A DNA stretch of 64,000 nucleotides from Hyposmocoma kahamanoa (GCF_003589595.1 NW_020653337.1:6156217-6220216), one strand, 5' to 3'; counted from the stretch's first letter, positions 21,718 to 34,371 are shown. The notes: generated by a model from the sequence alone, not told the origin. Numbers and translations: made by a program.

Positions 21718-22189
21718 AAAGACTTCAGATATTTTCATTGGCATTGCAACGCATTCCAAGCACAACTAATATCTTATAAATTTTTTTCATTCATGTGATT
21801 GGGACATAAGGTTGTATAAGATATCATGCCCCAATCCTACTAATTTTCTTGAAAACTTGGTAATTCCAATGAGATTTCTTCTTCTTACGATATTACTTAT
21901 GGTTTGATATACCACCTATACGACAAGAGATAGAAACAGGAATGAAAATAAAATGGTCACATTATACATGCATAACGTGACCATTGTTTTCTTTCCTCAG
22001 AGCGGGACGCCTGTAAATGTATTATTGTTTTAAAAATAAAACACATGTGTATGATAGTTACGAAATGTTTAACGATTATAAAATTTAAAAAAAAAGAACT
22101 ATTCTTGTGTAGTATGGTGCACTGGCTCTACATATTTTTCGCTTTCGTACACTTTTATAGAAATTAATGTCACGTGTGTCCTATTTTAT

Positions 22190-22212
22190 CAAAGCGGGAC
22201 TGTCCCGCTCAA
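22190..22212. repeat. short perfect palindrome
   Basis: AGCGGGACTGTCCCGCT is an exact inverted repeat with a one-base centre. A related AGAGCGGGACGCC word lies upstream at 21999, so it could be part of an unrecognised short inverted-repeat element. Confidence 0.6.
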
Positions 22213-22239
22213 AGCGACGACAGACGGTCACGTTAGGCA

Positions 22240-22530
22240 TACATTATATTATTGTGGCGTAGAACTCAGCCAGTTCTAGTAGCCGCCATTAAATCCACAA
22301 GCATGCAGGTGTTAGAGCACGCATGGCAGGATATGAGATAGGCCATTGTTTAAATCGCACCGTACAACCAATCCAGGTTAGAACCATCCGAAAATCCCAC
22401 CTGAACAAATTATCCTTATTGCGATGTCCCTATATGCCCACCCGATGGATAGGAATTTCCGAGAAGACCGTAATCTCCCGAATAAGACTAGAGTATGGCG
22501 GGCATCCGAGCCAAACCCTCCGCCAGTAAT
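22240..22530. other. base-balanced block of unknown nature
   Basis: About 290 bp noticeably less AT-rich than its surroundings. The plus strand has a 68-codon frame (22323-22529) without recognisable motifs. It could be a retroelement piece or an exon; I cannot decide. Confidence 0.3.
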
Positions 22531-23122
22531 ACATACACCTGCATATTCATTTTATTTCATAATTTTAAAAATACAAAATGTTTTAATTTTCAATTAACAA
22601 CCATAAAAAACATAATTTAATGGTCCTCTAAAACAGCAAATTTTACCTACTTTTCATACCAGAAGCGCGTCACTTTTCAGCTTAGAGGATGGATAAGCTT
22701 TTCAGGCATTTTGATTTACATGTACTCGATGACATCTATAAAACATTTTATTGCGGAGTACGCTTGCGTTCGCTCGATTTTCTGAAACATTTATATTTGG
22801 ATGTTGTTTTTTTAATTCGTAATATAAAACCACTTTTAGACTCGGATTGGATTCTGAAAGCGACGGTTCTGCTTAGTATTTATTTTGTTACAATTTTTAT
22901 AGAGTAATCTTTGAAAAAATAGAGGCAAAACATTTAATTAATATATTTCACAACTCTCAAACTAATTAAATGTTTACAACCCCTGAAGTCATCTGTACGG
23001 CAAGGTGATTTGTCGTACCACTAAACGCTAATCATAACACAACCGCGCGTTACTAAGAACATTGGAAAGTATTGTTTTCGCAAATAACGTGTACAGTGGT
23101 AGGAAAGGGCGAATGATCGCTA

Positions 23123-23360
23123 TTCGTCGCCTACTTTCTCAAACTCGTATCTTTTATACAGTGATTCAGGAGATGGCAAATCTTTCTATTTATTATTATT
23201 ATATTATATTATTTCTATTAAATTTCTTACCAAGGTCATCATTTGGATGCATTACTTTAAGAATTGATAAAAGCTAGTGAGTAAATATGAAGGAAATGTG
23301 ATGTGAAATCAACTTGCAACATTGTACTTTAAGACACTATTTCAGAAAGTAAAGCGACGT
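23123..23360. mobile_element. MITE-G copy 1
   Basis: Left TCGTCGCCTACTTTCTCAAA, right CAGAAAGTAAAGCGACG (its rough reverse complement). The interior shares GATTCAGGAGATGGCAAA and GGATGCATTACTTTAAGA with copy 2 at 60552-60806. Confidence 0.75.
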
Positions 23361-23888
23361 ATTGATAAGCTAAGTGGCACTTACTATAAAGCAAAATATA
23401 AGACAATTCTACTTTTGAAGAGAACGATACATTATGTTTCGTACCTATTGTTTTATTTTACTGTTTCCAATAAATGTTACATCCCTAATTTCGCCAATTT
23501 ATTATTTATTATTATTTATTATTGAGGGTATTCTCTATTATTTCCACTTGTTGTACATGTCTAGACATTCACAAGTTTATTAGACCAATGTCTAATGATC
23601 TAAAAAACACGACTTTCCGCTTTTCTTCTTCGCACATAATAAGTAAGTATTTATTGAATCTTCATTACTTAGATAACATATAAAACTCAGACAGGACATA
23701 AAACATTCATGGGCCTATAAAAAACAAGCTTTGTTTGTGTTTAAAACGGAAAAGTGGCCATTAAAGTTTGGTGTTGAAATGACCCTAAATCAACTCATAA
23801 TCGCACACTGGCTTCAACAACTCATAAATGACAGACGTGACGTGTAACCAATGACGGTTATTTTTGAATACTCTACTTAAATAATCTC

Positions 23889-24309
23889 AGTACAGAGTAC
23901 TAAAAAAACCAACCTCAAAAGTACGTGGAATTACATCTATTTGTCAAGTGTTATTGAAATATCCCCTAGTTCGCCTCTATACGGGACTTGACACATGAGA
24001 TAATAAAAATCGGTTCTCACTACTTAAAGTATATTGAGAGAGAAAAACGCCTTGAATTGGAGAATAGCAAAATCGACCATTAAAATATTTGCTCCTTATA
24101 ATAAAATTTAGGCGCTATTTCTAAAAATGAATCTTCATATGTGAACAGCCTCCCTTAGATTAGTGGATGATTTTCTTCAAAGTCCCTCTTTTCAACAAAA
24201 AAAGAATCATGAAAATCGGTTCACAAATACCGGAGTTATCGCGTAACATACATACAAAAAAACATGCAGTCGAATTGAGAACCTGCTCCTTTTTTCGAAG
24301 TCGGTTAAT
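23889..24309 (-). repeat. REP-D copy 5
   Basis: Long minus-oriented copy from AAAAAAACCAACCTCAAAAG to CTTTTTTCGAAGTCGGTTAA. It includes the CGCCTTGAATTGGAGAATAG segment shared with 18480-18510. Confidence 0.85.
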
Positions 24310-24387
24310 CAGTCATTAAAAGTGACATTAGCTAATTTCAGACTAAGTATAATGTTGCCATACTTTTTTTTATTTTAATAATTTCTG

Positions 24388-24668
24388 TAGCCCTGGTAGT
24401 CTTATGGTTTGACCTACTGCCTCCCATGCTGAGGCCGTTCGAATCCGGTCTCGCACTTGTCAGTTTCTTGGAATTTATGTGCGAAATTTAATGTTTTAGA
24501 AAAGAAAGCTTTCCGGTGATGGAAAACAAGGTGGTTAAACCTGCACGTCGAAGAAGGTTCACATCCCGCATTGGGCCAGCATAGCGGACCCTGGCCTAAA
24601 CCCTCACTTAAGAAGAGACCAGTGCCCAGCAGTGAGATGTATAAATGGGTTGATAATAATAAATAATG
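24388..24668 (+). repeat. SINE-3, near-complete copy
   Basis: Diverged tRNA-like head (CCCATGCTGAGGCCGTTCGAATCC includes the B-box-like GTTCGAATCC). The body includes TTCCGGTGATGGAAAACAAG and the strongly conserved tail GACCAGTGCCCAGCAGTGAG, AAATGGGTTGATAATAA. This tail is very common in Lepidoptera genomes. Confidence 0.85.
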
Positions 24669-25193
24669 TATATGTGCGTTCGTAACAAAACTCAAAAAAA
24701 TATAATAAAAATAAAAATATTTTACTTATCAGACAACACAATCATGTCCATAGTTTGCTAGAAGTAGTAACCTTAAACTATTTTAGTAACCTTTGATTAT
24801 AGGGTCATATAAATACTTCAAAACTAAATTACTCAAATACAAAGTATCAAAAGTTACCATTCTTTAAAATACATAATTAACTGAATTAAAAAAATAAAAA
24901 CGTTGTTTTGTAAAAATCAGTTAATTTACATATAAAATTTTAAAAATATGATTTTTCACTTATCACACACTTGAAGCCGGTGTGCGTATTCTGCATTTAA
25001 AAGTACTAAGTGGTAGTAAACAAACTACGTAATCGTGTTATGTAAACATTTGAAAACGAAATAGTGACACTGGACATCCAAAAACACTAAAATTTTTAAA
25101 AGGAAAGACAGAGAGTCAGTAGAATTACTTAAAATGAGATATTTAAATTTTATTGTTCATCATTGTCATATTAATTTAATATTATTGTTTTAA

Positions 25194-25371
25194 TGTAGAT
25201 TAGATGCTTGTGAAAACGCTGCGGCAGCCGCGCCACTACTAATTTTCATACAATATCTTATCTGTCGAAGTAGCGCATCTGGGGCACGATTGCGGCGTTG
25301 CAGCTGCGCTTCTAAATATTGTATGAAAATCAAGAGTCGCTTCTATGAGCGTCTAATTTGAAGGCGCCCTA
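25194..25371. mobile_element. MITE-C copy 2
   Basis: Palindromic GC-rich interior (CGCGCCACTACTAATTTTCA versus TTGTATGAAAATCAAGAG) and right end GCGTCTAATTTGAAGGCGCC. The left terminus is decayed. Confidence 0.75.
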
Positions 25372-25691
25372 AGAATGATATTTGCAAAATGGTGTAGTCA
25401 AATAGATTTATTGTTACGGTTTGGTAATATTTCTTATCCTTGGTATAATAAAGTGTGATCATAATGTATCAAAAGTACTGAAAATAATACGAACTACTCA
25501 AAACAAATTATATAACTTTTATAAAATGTCCCTACGACAAAATGTCCCCTACGACATTTTAAAATTCGATGTATCAACTAAATTATTACCTTTATATCGA
25601 CTGTGGAATCTTGATAAGTCAGGGACATTTTGTCGTAACTCCATATTTCCACTTTTAGTTACGACAAGGAGGCCAGTATAAAATGATACCA

Positions 25692-25725
25692 TGCAATTTA
25701 CAAGTCTAGTGACTTGTAAATTGCA
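25692..25725. repeat. perfect 15+15 bp hairpin
   Basis: TGCAATTTACAAGTC is followed after TAGT by its exact reverse complement GACTTGTAAATTGCA. Confidence 0.9.
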
Positions 25726-26261
25726 AACAATCTTAAAAAATCTTCCATATAAATTATCTTCTATGGAATAATCTTAAACATGAATTTTAATTCGTAATTA
25801 TGGCACAGGAAATACTAAAATGTGCGTTACTTTAATTACTTTAGAGTGGTTACAAACGGCGACTTTTCACAGCGCAGTCGCCTATAAATCCCAAGTGTAG
25901 CGGTGCAACCACGCGTTTGCATCGCTGCGCTGCTTAAAATCGCGCGCGCGTGTGTTAAGGTTAGAGGTGGGCGTTTAAACGAAAAGCACTTTAAAAAGTT
26001 TGCATTTTAAAATAAGTTCATAAGCACGCTTTCATTTTAAGCGTTAGCGTTAGTCTATTATACTCAACAATAAGTTTCAAGTAGCGCCATCTATGTTTCC
26101 TAAACAAATTGATTCAACATAACGTTGCAAGCTTTTACATAAAACTTTACAAGTACACTTTGAATCAAATTTGTGTGGATTCTGGAGCCGTGTCGTCTTT
26201 ACATACATTTTTATCTAACACGTAGTCTTCTATTTTGTAATATGACTTTGCGATCAAAATA

Positions 26262-28640
26262 TTTAAGATGACTATTTATAGCTGGTTTGCAGAATTCAAT
26301 ACCTGTATCGCCTCTCACTTGAGACTGCTGTAGTTCCCAGGTCGTGGAAACTTGCAAACGTGCAACCTGTGCCCAAAAAGAGATGCAGAGCTGACCCTGT
26401 CAACTATAGACCTATCCCAGTCACTTCCATACTCTGCAAGACTATGGGAACGTGTACTCAACAACCGTCTCCTGCCATACCATGAAGACAATGACCTCAT
26501 CAGTGATCGCCAATATGGATTCCGATGAGGGCGATCTACCGGAGATCTTCTTGTGTATGCCTGTCACATATGGACGAGGCTATAGAAAAGCAAGGCGAAG
26601 CACTTGCAGTGTCTTTAGACATTTCTAACGCCTTTGACAGGGCCTGGCACGCAAGCCTTTTAATAACCTTTGCAATTGGATCTCGGATTTCTTGAGTGAA
26701 CGTTCCATTCGAGTGGTCTTAGAACTTTGCGTATGCTGATGACAGCACAGTTGTAGATAGGTACTTAACCAATGCAAGGGTCAGTGGAGAGGAAATCCAG
26801 TCTTGTCGAGAGTCCGTGGTTAGCCGCTTAGATTTGACGCTCAAGGCAGTCTACGGCAGTCTCCGATTGGGACGATGTCAATCTTGTCAAATTTAACGCT
26901 ACCAAAACGCAGGCATGTCTATTCTCCACTAAACGGAGTTCCTTTGAGCTGACTCCGACTTTTTGTGATATATCCACACCGATAGCCGACCGTCTCCAGC
27001 TACTTGGAATGGACCCTGTAGTCCAATCTGAACTTCGGCAGATACATTGAATCCATGGCCAAAAATGCAGCCAGGAAGCTTGGCATCCTTTCCAGGGAGA
27101 GGCGTTACTTCACACCGGGACAGTTGCTTCAGCTATATCAAGCGCAAGTCCGGTCGTGTAAGTCTTACTGTTGCCACCTTTGGGATGGCTCTGCTACATA
27201 CCAACTGGCCACCTTGGATTCAATTGACAAGCGTGGCAAGAGCTTATAGGTGACTCGGAATTAGTAGAGGCGAAGCTGCAGAGCCATGAACACCGCCGTA
27301 AAGTTGCCTGCTTATCAGTATTTTACAGGATATATCACGGAGAGTGTGCAATGGAATTACACGATTTAATTCCGCCTTCGCGTTTCCATCATCGGGGGAC
27401 TAGGCGTAGGCTTGGCGTCCACCCCTATGTTGTGGATATTCCAAAGATTCGCACGAAGCGTTACGCTTCCGCATTTATATGGCGAACGGCTATGGAGTGG
27501 AATTCCCTGCCTGCAGACTTGTTCCCTGAACTTTATAACTTGGACCTTTTCAAGGCGAGAGTGAATAGCCATTATCTAGGTGTGCATGCTCCATCGTCGA
27601 CCTCATCGTCACTTTCCAGCAGGTGAGATGGAGGTTAAATGCACACTTACATTAGAATAAAAAAAAATCAAACGCGTTCGTGTGAATCTTAGTGACGAAT
27701 TTCGTGGTGGCCGCCCGTCCACTGCTGTGAACAACAAAAACATCGACGCCGTGCGCCGTATGATCGAAACAGACAAGCATGTCAACATACCACGAGATTC
27801 GGGAATCTTTAGGCATAGGCATGAGTCAAATACAATCAATACTACACAAACATTTGGGTGTGAAAAAGCTGAGCTCTCGGTGGATCCCACACAATTTGAC
27901 TGAGGCTCAAAAAACAGATCGCGTCATTTGGTGTAATGCCATGCTTACCAGATTCAACGAAGGGGCGTCAAATTTGGTGCGGAACATAGTAATAGGTGAC
28001 GAAACATGGATATATACTTACGATCCCAAAACAAAGCAGCAATGGAGTGCATGGGTCTTTCGAGATGAGCCAAAGCCAACCCAAGTGGCACGCGTGCAAA
28101 GTGACTTTAAGCGGATGATTGCTTCTATTTTTAATAAAACTAGACACGTGTCTACTGTTGCTTTGGAGAATCGTTCTATCATAAATAGTAATTGAAACAC
28201 GACCATTTGTTTGCCGGAAGTTATTGACAAACTCCGTAAAAATAACCTTAATGCCGTATCATCTTGCACCACGATAATGCCAATTCTCACACGGCCAGAC
28301 AGACAAATGAATTTTTTAAGGTGAACAACGATGACCTTATGAGCCATCCCGCGTACAGTCCCGACCTGGCACCTTGTGACTTTTATTTATTTCCAAAAAT
28401 TAAGAACCAGTTACGCGGTCAAGGATTTCCATCACCTGAAGAGGCTGTCGAAGAGCATGAAAAATATGTTTCAGAGATAGTCACGGAGGAGTGGCATAAA
28501 TGTTTTCAAAATTGGTTCATTCATATGAAAAAGTGCATTAACGCTAATATATTGTGAGAAACAATAAATTCATTTCTGACCATTTATAGAATTTTTTTCT
28601 TATTCATTCCGGAAACTTGTAGTGCGCCCCACGTAATATA
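26262..28640 (+). pseudogene. mariner transposase relict, copy 2, interrupted
   Basis: The start (GATGACTATTTATAGCTGGT..GCAGAATTCAA) matches copy 1 and resumes after a LINE insertion at 27665. Frames then encode NLSDEFRGGRPSTAV, HEIRESLGIGMSQIQSILHK, VIGDETWIYTYDPKTKQQ (first catalytic Asp), HHDNANSHT (second Asp) and YSPDLAPCDFYLFPKIK (third Asp). This is the DD34D signature of mariner transposases. There are frameshifts near 27786 and 28250 and a stop at 28193-28195. The end TTATTCATTCCGGAAACTTG matches copy 1. Not functional. Confidence 0.9.
26298..27664 (+). pseudogene. non-LTR retrotransposon (LINE) inserted in mariner
   Basis: Plus-strand frames carry reverse-transcriptase motifs in order: WKLANVQPVPKK..NYRPIPVTS, LAVSLDISNAFDRAWHAS, FAYADDSTVVDRYLTNA (catalytic ADD), AKNAARKLGILSRERRYFTP, and the C-terminal VHPYVVDIPKIRTKRYASAF and WNSLPADLFPE. 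It ends with a stop and an A-rich tail (27655-27668). TCAA borders both ends, a possible short target duplication. Several stops, frameshifts and a deletion between the FDRAW and ADD motifs inactivate it. The clade looks jockey/CR1-like. Confidence 0.85.
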
Positions 28641-28987
28641 ATAATGTTATGTTATTAATAAAAATAAAACTCGCTTTTTACAAATAAACTTACTTATCTT
28701 AAAACGTTTAGTGGTCTACTATGGCTATTCGCTATCAACACAACGTTGCAAGCTTTTTTAACATGAAAGTCTATTTGGTTAAACGTTTTTCTACACGATT
28801 TTGTTAGCTTCAAATCAAAAAGCGTAACGTTTAAACATTTAAAAAAATAAGCAGTTTTTCCCATCTCTAGGTAAGGTAGACGGTAAGTGACTGCATCGTT
28901 ACTGCATCGCGTTTGCATCGCTGTTGAAAGTCGCTGTGTGTAACCGCTCTTAAACAACCTCGGTGGACGAGTGGCTTACACACAATA

Positions 28988-29055
28988 CGCGATTTAAATC
29001 CCAATTTTCATTTGTAATGTGTACAAATCGCGAAAACCTAAAGAACTCGATAAAT
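28988..29055 (+). repeat. Penelope-like 3' terminus fragment
   Basis: CGCGATTTAAATCCCAATTT, then AATCGCGAAAACCTAAAGAA. This is the same terminal motif that follows the conserved block in the longer copies. Confidence 0.55.
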
Positions 29056-29059
29056 AATA

Positions 29060-30850
29060 ATAAATTAGACCAAGACCCTGCTTGATTGATTACAATCTTA
29101 ATTATGAATTTAGCCGTAATATAATTAAAGAGCAATTCACTGAGGGTCACTTCACAGCATACTCAGACCACAACCTACCGCTTTTTAGCTGAGTTTACAT
29201 CATATGATCATACTGTTATAGTACTAAATAAAATTAGTATTTACTTGTACTATATCATAACACTTAAGTTATCCAATTAATTGATGCCATCAAGTTATGA
29301 AAATGTGCCTGTTGAGTCATTGCCCTAGGTGCAAACATTCTTACCACTACCTCACCTCATTTGAAGTAGGACATTGTACCGCCTCATTTTTTCAAATAAG
29401 GTACTCCCTCAAACTCATTTTAAATTCATGTCCTACCCAACACTAGATTCAACACTTTCACTGTTATGCGGGATCAACCAAAGCTATTTAAGGTTGTTTG
29501 TAATCTTAATGCAATCCCTGTATACAAAAGTTATTAATTTAAAAATCTTATTTTTTAATTTAGAACATTTACGGTACATACATAATTTATATCCAATTCA
29601 TATAAGGTCAACCAACCACGAGTTTACTGTGATAGATGTCACATTAAACTCGTGGTTGGCCTAACATAATAAGTGGTAGAGGCACTGCCCTCCAGATTTT
29701 TTTAAAATATCTAATTTTATAATACTTTTCAGCTACAGAATTAAATTTTAAACTCAAATAACTTAAAATGAGAAAATTCTCGACTAAAGTGTAGTAAGAA
29801 AAGACTCGAGTGACGTTTTCACATTATTAAGTTATGCTAAGTAATTTTACTTAAAGTTCATTGCATTTCGCCTTTTGGCTGTTATCTCAACAACCCTTTC
29901 TTTGTTATTGTAATTCTTTAGAGAAAAAGAGTCCTGCTTTACAATTTATAACAATTTATTTCTTTTGTGTAACTTACATTAGCAGCACTAAAGTAACTAA
30001 ATATGTAAGTCAATAAGGATAAAGTCGATAATCGCAAAACAGAAAACAAGCTGCAGAATTGCGGTCACAGAGCTTCCGGCGATGATAATTTATATTATCG
30101 ATTATTTACAAAAGTAGTATAATAAAACAAGTACGGAGTTTCTGCACACTTGCCGCGCGCCTTATACGGACGCACACATTCGAATAATCTCACGGCGCAC
30201 TGGCGTTGCACATCGCGGGTTGTCACTCATGCCATTCATTATAGAATTGAAGCGTTCACTCGGTGTTTCAAAATGACATCAAAATAATATTTGTCTTTAT
30301 TGTTGTGATTGTGTTTGTTTGAACAAGATTGCCTGAGACTCAGAATTGTTCAGCATTTCATTTATATTTCATAATCATACTCCCATCATCGAGATACTAA
30401 TACGCGAAATTGGTATAAAAATATTATTACCTAATTACTGTATTTAACAATGGTTGTTTGAATATAGCACGAGAACACTGTGATGAATACTATTTTAAAT
30501 TATGCACAATCTGTAGGTACAATTGAAATAATGATGTGACAACCCTACACTCTGAGTGAAGTGTAGGTTTTGAAGTTGACCTATGTGTCTTACTTTTATA
30601 CTATGGTTCAACTTATGTATATTTAAAGTTTAAGGAACAAACATTAATTAATACACCTTCGTAAATAATTTAAAGCGCCCTCTATTATTATGGATATATA
30701 TATATTAGGTGACATGAATCAAAACTATAATCAATTGCTATACAGGGTGGAAATTTGAGACGGATATGCAATGGTAGACGATTTGTGACATTTGTACTCC
30801 TCTTACCTCAGTTGGTCCAATAGAGACTTTGGATACTGATGTTTAGTAAC
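29060..30850. other. largely featureless stretch
   Basis: AT-rich sequence. It holds a 48 bp hairpin at 29612-29659 (CCAACCACGAGTTTA answered by TAAACTCGTGGTTGG) and a small GC-rich patch at 30149-30240. No gene or transposon could be recognised otherwise. Confidence 0.5.
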
Positions 30851-30861
30851 AGTAGGACCTT

Positions 30862-31110
30862 TTCTGAAAGAGTTTGTCCAGGGAAGTACTGCCACCTTAC
30901 CCATTTCTGCCGCCAAGCTATGATATAATATAATATGAACATTACTACGTTTCAGGTAAATAAGACTTGTCAATTTATGTCTCAGGGTAACAGACGCCGT
31001 GGCAGAGCCTCTCGCCATTTAAAATTCTGAGTGGTTCTGCAACTGCTACGAACAGGCTTGTTGCTTAAAACCAAGTGAACGACTTGCTCGTCCCGTCACA
31101 TGGTACCTAC
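30862..31110 (-). repeat. REP-A copy 13
   Basis: Minus-oriented, from GAAAGAGTTTGTCCAGGGAA to GACTTGCTCGTCCCGTCAC. A short AT repeat (ATATAATATAATATG) has expanded in the hairpin region. Confidence 0.88.
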
Positions 31111-31119
31111 ATAAAAAAA

Positions 31120-32480
31120 GAATGGCATGTAAAAAATTGTGAAAATTGCCTTTTATCTCGCTGACTATACTATTTTATCAAAAATTGTAAATGTCAATTG
31201 ACGACTATTAGGACAGCTGTCCTTGCTGACCCGTATCAAATTTCCACCCTGTATAGTTAGACAACTATGTCAGAAATTTACTTGAGCGAAGTACGTAATA
31301 AAGCGATTGTTCTAGTTCAATAAAGTAACGAAACCATACCATAACGTGTATGTTATCACGTCACGCCTTTCCACCAATAGACAACGTGTTTATAACACTT
31401 AAATAATGGTCTCCACACACGTGCAACTATTTGAAATCCCTATCGAAGTTTCGGATCCCAACCGTTGCATAATTCATTGCCACAGCATACCGTCACGGAA
31501 TTTTATTGTTATGCACATTTTTACCTTAAGTACCTATGCGCCCTTTAGGGGATTAAAAAAGTAACTGGTGTCCAAATTTTAGGGCGTTTAGAAGTTTTTT
31601 GTCTAGTTTTTTGCTCGTGAAGTTATGATTTTAGATATTTCCTAAATTTCGGTTAAATGTTCATTGTATTTTTTTAATTCATAAAGAGCATAATCGAAGT
31701 CATTTGGAAGGACAATATGTTAAAATATGAAAACTGTGTACTTATAGTAAATTACTTTAACGTAGTACCTAAAGACAGTTATTTTATAAATGACTAATAA
31801 ACAGTAACAGGGTACCAGAGTAGTTGGATTTTTTTAAATGGACTTTTATAACTCGAATGAAAATTTGAATATAGGAATATAAGATTGAATCTGTCTGTCT
31901 ATTACGGTGGAAATTAATAATTTATTATTAGAGAAGTCATAGAAGAAGAACTGTATGCCGATTTTTTAATGTATGCTTTTTAATAAGTAGTGTTGTTAAA
32001 AAATTTTTCATTGTATTTTATTAGGATATTTTGCGCACGTTGTGTGTGGGTGCTTATTCTTGATCGTTACGACTACTTACTCCATAGTCACAATATTTAA
32101 TATTTTTGTTTCATTATTTCTTTATTTTTTTCCATCCTCTAAGTTCATTGAACATAACTGCGCTATCGGTCACAATAACACTAAAAAAAACTGTTTTTTG
32201 AAATTGTATGAGCAAATAAACCGTTTTTTTTTTGGTTGCAGATACATTTGTTGAAACTAGTATAGTGGTTCAAATGATATTTAAAAATGGTTTTAAAACT
32301 TCAGACTTTTTGCGGATGTAGGCACAACAACTTACAGAAGTTTTCTCGCAATCAGGTGAACAATAATAAAACGCATATGGGACACATTTTTACATACATA
32401 GATACATAATTTCCGTTTAAACTTCAAAAACAAGGATCTTCATTGTTACAGAATTTTGTTTGTGCAGAAAAATTTGTCAG
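31120..32480. other. stretch with no recognised feature
   Basis: AT-rich; a 70-codon plus-strand frame at 32042-32254 is low-complexity and Phe/Ile-rich, without a recognisable domain. Nothing else supported. Confidence 0.4.
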
Positions 32481-32487
32481 GTCGACT

Positions 32488-32557
32488 GACCGTAGCTCAG
32501 TCGGCAGAGTGGTAGCGCCGGTTTGGCGAAATCGCTGGTTCGAGTCGAGCCGGATCA
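32488..32557 (+). repeat. tRNA-like SINE head or pseudogene
   Basis: A-box-like TAGCTCAGTCGGCAGAGTGG and B box GGTTCGAGTCG are present, and the ending GCCGGATCA resembles 532-600. The acceptor stem does not pair cleanly and the T stem has a mismatch, so a functional tRNA is unlikely. Confidence 0.5.
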
Positions 32558-33289
32558 AAGGATTTTTTTGTGTTTATTCGATCTTTATATCAATAATATC
32601 AACAAAACTAAAAAAAACTTTATTGCAAAATACAGAAAAATAGGTACAGAAATCAGCCTAGCCTCCAAACTAAGATCCCCTGTGCTGTGGGTAGCTAAAA
32701 AACTAGGTAGGTAAAAACTAGAGAAGTATTTCACAAAATAATATATTTATATTATGGTAGTAAAAACATGACGAACCAGTAATAAACAATATTTGAAAAT
32801 GTTGCAATATTAAAATAACGTCAGCAGTAGTCATTTTTTAGGAACAATTTTGTATTTTTTTAGACCGTTACTTTCCGCCTAGGTTGTTTTGTATCAATAA
32901 GTTTTTTAGTAGTTTTGTATCAGTAAGTGAGGAATTTAACTTAGAATTTAATCTTATAATGTTATTGTCTTTGTTTAATCTGTGTTTTTCAGCTGTGCTG
33001 AATAATAATATTATGCTATGCTCAGTTGTTAATGGAATGCACATTTATTTCCTGTGTTTACGTTTAATTTATTTCATAGCAAGTGAAGTAATTTTATTTT
33101 TTTTATTTTCTAACATGATTCTAGAGATACCTTGACATTGTAAATGAAGATTCTCAAATGATTTATTATTTCTAAACTACATTCCTTCACTCTCCATTTG
33201 GAAGTCAGAAGGGACTTAAGTTTGGCTAAGTATGTATTTATGCTATTGCGTGTCTGGGTATCCAACCCACCAGTGTTACAGTTGGTGGG

Positions 33290-33370
33290 CTGTGTGCACC
33301 GGACCAATACGTGCGGCGGCGGCGACAAGCTCCTCTGTTCGCGTTACCGCGAGCGCGCACGAACTTGTTA
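33290..33370. other. GC-rich patch
   Basis: ACGTGCGGCGGCGGCGACAA and CGTTACCGCGAGCGCGCACG stand out against AT-rich flanks. It may be part of a promoter, 5' UTR or decayed element. No convincing coding signal. Confidence 0.35.
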
Positions 33371-33479
33371 AAAGAAGAGCACCCTTTACCCGAACGTTGC
33401 GTAATCTAAATATCATCACTAACTTCGTGGACACATTCTGTTGTTCATTGAACGAATTCGTATAAGCGGCTTTGTGGAT

Positions 33480-34370
33480 TTTGTGTTACCATAATAATAT
33501 TAATTAAGTAGTTACTAAGTTTGCTATTATCTAAATTATAGGTAATTATGTAAAGTTTGTTGTCTACACTATCGCATTAGGTACAATCTGTAATGATGGC
33601 TGTAAGTTGCATATAAATAAATAAATAAAGCTTTGTTCATTTCATTCTAAACGTCTAACTTGTGCATAAAACACCATCGAACCGATGAATTGGTCTCAAA
33701 AGGCAGACTAATGCAATTTAACCATATAGAGGAGCAAGTGCGCATTGCATCCACCCCAAGCAGCTAACTCGTTCGCTCCAGCCACATTAAATATTTCCGT
33801 CTTTGTCGCACGCGAACCCCTGTGCTTCCAATTTGGATCAAGCGTTGTCATGGCGACGTTCAAAACAACCTTGTTTGTACAGTCGACCACTTATAAGTGA
33901 CCTACCCCGTTCCAAAGATTAGTACAATTTTCGTATGTCTTTATGAAAAATTAGTAGATCAAAACATACTGGACATCATAACATTTGTGTGTGGGATTAA
34001 CACGACTAGTCTATTAAGGGAAACGAAACGTTAAATGGGTGGATTAAAGTATAATTTAGATCAATTAATAGTGTAAGGTGCGATGGGGGTTTTCCCATAG
34101 AAAGGGACATAGTCTCCAAAGTGCTTAGAGAAATTTATGGGGTAGGACAGTTGAAGGAGAGCTCAATTGTACGTACATTTCTACGACAGTTAACAAATGA
34201 AGATCGTTTTAAAAGTTGTAAAAGAAAATTGCTATTCGATAGTATACACGCATAACCACTGGAAGGTTACTTCTGTCGTTAAGAAAGTAGTTTGAGCCAC
34301 TCTTAGGTAACTATTGGGTTGATATGAAATATATTATGTATAATTGTTACGTTAAGCAATACTTGACCAT
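33480..34370. other. stretch with no recognised feature
   Basis: AT-rich; a small AAAT microsatellite lies near 33615-33632. The 60-codon minus frame at 33708-33890 has no recognisable motif. Confidence 0.4.
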
Positions 34371-34371
34371 A

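Larger units (their letters stand above)
25843..28950. mobile_element. large inverted-repeat element hosting mariner and LINE
   Basis: Termini AGAGTGGTTACAAACGGCGA at the left and TCGCTGTGTGTAACCGCTCT at the right are near-perfect inverted repeats. Just inside are CGCGTTTGCATCGCTGCG and TCGCGTTTGCATCGCTGTTG motifs shared with the smaller element at 7588-8023. TA flanks both ends, a possible target duplication. The 3.1 kb is mostly later insertions: a mariner (26262-28640) that itself contains a LINE (26298-27664). Confidence 0.75.

Noticed and set aside
32488..32557. Possible functional tRNA gene
   Set aside because: A and B boxes are present but the acceptor and T stems do not pair properly, and the ending is shared with another decayed head at 532-600.
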